NCBI GenBank assembly: GCA_029210225.1
Contig: JARGOJ010000368.1
Span: forward strand, 1 to 8,093
Reading direction: 5' to 3'
Length of the DNA stretch: 8,093 bases
Source: Planctomycetota bacterium
Lineage (GTDB): Bacteria; Planctomycetota; J058; JARGOJ01
The first letter of the stretch is position 1; each line of letters begins with the position of its first letter. Of the stretch, positions 6,914-8,093 are shown piece after piece. The position numbers and the translations under genes are program-made. The notes beneath the pieces were generated by a model that did no database searches, was not told the origin of the DNA, and saw only the letters and a program-made list of their open reading frames with translations.

Positions 6914-7321
6914 GTGCCATTGACCTCAGGAACCGGAGCCCTTCAGCTCAGAACCTCTCTCTCCAGCAGTGCTGTAGAAAGGGGGAAGTCGACGCAGTTG
7001 ACAATTGAATTGAAACATCGGGGCAAAGCGGCGATCCAGTCTCCAATGATTGAGCTTCCTTTGCCGGGAGGAGTGGAGTTGGTTGACCGGAAGGTGCTTG
7101 AGAAAGCTGTGATGCAAAAAAAGATCGCGCACTTTGAGGCGGTGGGATCGACGCTTGTGATTTATCTCCACGAGCTATTGCCAGCTTCAAAGTTTCAAAT
7201 TAAATTGCCGCTCAAAATGACCTGGAGTGGACGTTTTCAGAGCGGAGTGGGGCGCGCCTATCCCTACTATAACCCAGAAGACGGAGTGATGTCTGCGCCC
7301 TATGAAATGACTGTGAGGTGA
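6914..7321 (+). CDS. Orphan domain resembling the C-terminal domain of bacterial alpha-2-macroglobulins
   Basis: 135 residues, starting at a GTG 11 bases after the pyrK stop. No ribosome site is visible, and an in-frame stop (6884-6886) bounds any extension upstream. Seen: a beta-sandwich-like pattern with LPLPGGVELVD (48-58), then VLEKAVMQKKIAHFEAVGS (61-79), LVIYLHELLPASKFQIKLPL (81-100) and GRFQSGVGRAYPYYNPE (106-122). The 'LP-PGG', 'K-I-FEV', 'IYL-LLP' and 'RAYPYYNPE' pattern closely recalls the last domain of large bacterial alpha-2-macroglobulin-type proteins. Here it stands alone, without a signal peptide or the thioester and MG domains. It may be a truncated remnant or a free-standing domain. 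Codon use runs more to TTG and GTG than the C-ending codons of pyrR-pyrC. Function uncertain; the similarity is from pattern memory. Confidence 0.55.
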   Translation: MPLTSGTGALQLRTSLSSSAVERGKSTQLTIELKHRGKAAIQSPMIELPLPGGVELVDRKVLEKAVMQKKIAHFEAVGSTLVIYLHELLPASKFQIKLPLKMTWSGRFQSGVGRAYPYYNPEDGVMSAPYEMTVR

Positions 7322-7337
7322 GCTTGAGGGTGTCTAT

Positions 7338-7360
7338 TTCACAGTGAGCCTGTATGTGAA
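7338..7360 (+). repeat. Short inverted repeat downstream of the orphan domain
   Basis: TTCACA (7338-7343) and TGTGAA (7355-7360) form a 6-bp stem with an 11-base loop in the gap after the orphan ORF. No T-run follows, so a rho-independent terminator is not supported. It is also compatible with a half-site pair for a dimeric regulator upstream of the next gene. Confidence 0.25.
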
Positions 7361-7383
7361 TACGCATTCTTAGCACGAACCTT

Positions 7384-7413
7384 TTGATTTCCGGGACTCT
7401 CTCGTTTTATGAT
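7384..7413 (+). promoter_or_regulatory. Likely sigma70-type promoter for the exported-protein gene
   Basis: TTGATT (7384-7389) matches the -35 consensus in 4 of 6 positions, and TATGAT (7408-7413) matches the -10 in 5 of 6, with an 18-base spacer. Transcription would begin near 7420, giving a leader of about 40 bases before the ATG at 7461. This is the best promoter match in the window and suggests that the last gene is independent of the pyr operon. Confidence 0.5.
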
Positions 7414-7460
7414 AAGTCCAAAGCGCTCACTTTTTTGCATGACGCTATTGGAGACTATTG

Positions 7461-8093
7461 ATGTCAAGACTTCTCAAAGGGTTCCTGCCGTTCGCGTTGA
7501 TCCTCTCTCTAAGCTTATGTGCTTCAGCGGAGCCAGAAAAGACGATCATTATCAAGCGATTGAAGCTGCCGGCTTCTGAGTCTTGGTCTCTCGTTAAAGC
7601 GGGGGAAAAATCGAGCTCTCGTGACTTCATACCGACGAAGTTCAAGGGAAAAGCACTCCTAAAAGTCTTCAATCCAGTGACGTTCAAAGACTCAAAGTCG
7701 CTTCAGAAACACTTGGCCCGAGCGGTCGCGAATCTCAATAAAGATAGGAAAACCCTGAAGGCTTTCGCGAGGGGCGTTCAATCAACAGCAGAGGGCTTTC
7801 CTGTTGCGATTCAGGGAGAACTGACGGAAGATGCGAAAGGCGGAAAGCGTTTCTCTCTATCTTTTGGAGTCGCCACTGGAATAAGCATGCAAGTGGTCAC
7901 GCTCCTCGCTCTCGACTACAAGACCTTTCAAGGTCTAGCGAAAGACGTTGGTGACCTGATTGAGAAGACGACCGTCGTCTTCCCCCATGCGAGACCTGAA
8001 AACAAGGTATTGCTGGACAAAGAGTCGAAAGATTCGCTCATTCATGCCGAGTATCGTTGCCCAGCTAGCTACCAGGTCGAAAAAAGTCGCAAT
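7461..8093 (+). CDS. Exported protein of unknown function, C-terminus cut by window edge
   Basis: 211 codons open from the ATG at 7461 to the right edge with no stop. GGAGA (7450-7454) stands 6 bases before the start and fixes it well. Seen: a signal peptide with two early basic residues (R3, K6), a hydrophobic core (about 8-19) and a likely signal peptidase I site after ASA (21-23). C20 follows LSL, which is a poor lipobox, so a lipoprotein is less likely. The mature part has several Lys-rich helical stretches (around 77-105) and one moderately hydrophobic region (SFGVATGISMQVVTLLALDY, 134-153). Near the edge is a lone cysteine (YRCPASY). I do not recognise a family, and no catalytic motif is evident. 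It probably acts in the periplasm or envelope. Confidence 0.7.
   Translation, partial: MSRLLKGFLPFALILSLSLCASAEPEKTIIIKRLKLPASESWSLVKAGEKSSSRDFIPTKFKGKALLKVFNPVTFKDSKSLQKHLARAVANLNKDRKTLKAFARGVQSTAEGFPVAIQGELTEDAKGGKRFSLSFGVATGISMQVVTLLALDYKTFQGLAKDVGDLIEKTTVVFPHARPENKVLLDKESKDSLIHAEYRCPASYQVEKSRN

Noticed and set aside
7344..7436. Terminator formed by GTGAGC (7344-7349) pairing with GCTCAC plus six Ts (7425-7436)
   Set aside because: The arms are 75 bases apart, and the loop would contain the good promoter match at 7384-7413. The pairing is most likely chance.

Overview
The window looks like chromosomal DNA from a Gram-negative bacterium of moderate GC content. A pyrR-led pyrimidine cluster, a GMC oxidoreductase with a small partner, and large membrane-anchored beta-sandwich proteins suggest a deltaproteobacterial-type lineage in the broad sense (Myxococcota or Bdellovibrionota-like). 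This placement is an inference from gene content and is weak. I see no mobile elements, CRISPR arrays, tRNA or rRNA genes.

The left part (1-3212) is read on the minus strand. It holds, in transcription order: a 528-residue membrane-anchored protein with about five Ig-like or carboxypeptidase-regulatory-like beta-sandwich domains (1626-3212); a 167-base gap with two inverted repeats; a 140-residue protein resembling the gluconate 2-dehydrogenase subunit 3 family (1036-1458); and a GMC-family FAD oxidoreductase that overlaps it by 20 bases and runs off the left edge (3-1055). The last two genes look like one translationally coupled redox module.

The right part is read on the plus strand. A divergent intergenic region (3213-3407) precedes a tightly packed pyrimidine biosynthesis operon: pyrR, pyrB, pyrC and pyrK, joined by overlaps of 23, 4 and 8 bases. 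PyrR would sense UMP/UTP and regulate the operon. PyrB and PyrC make carbamoyl-aspartate and then dihydroorotate, and PyrK is the electron-transfer subunit of dihydroorotate dehydrogenase (its PyrD partner is not in the window). The most striking feature is that pyrB is broken. About 88 bases are missing at the junction of its two domains, which removes the catalytic HPTQ segment and shifts the frame. Everything on either side of the gap is well preserved.

After pyrK comes a short orphan ORF (6914-7321) that resembles only the C-terminal domain of a bacterial alpha-2-macroglobulin. A plausible sigma70-type promoter (7384-7413) then precedes an exported protein of unknown function (7461 to the right edge), which is incomplete.
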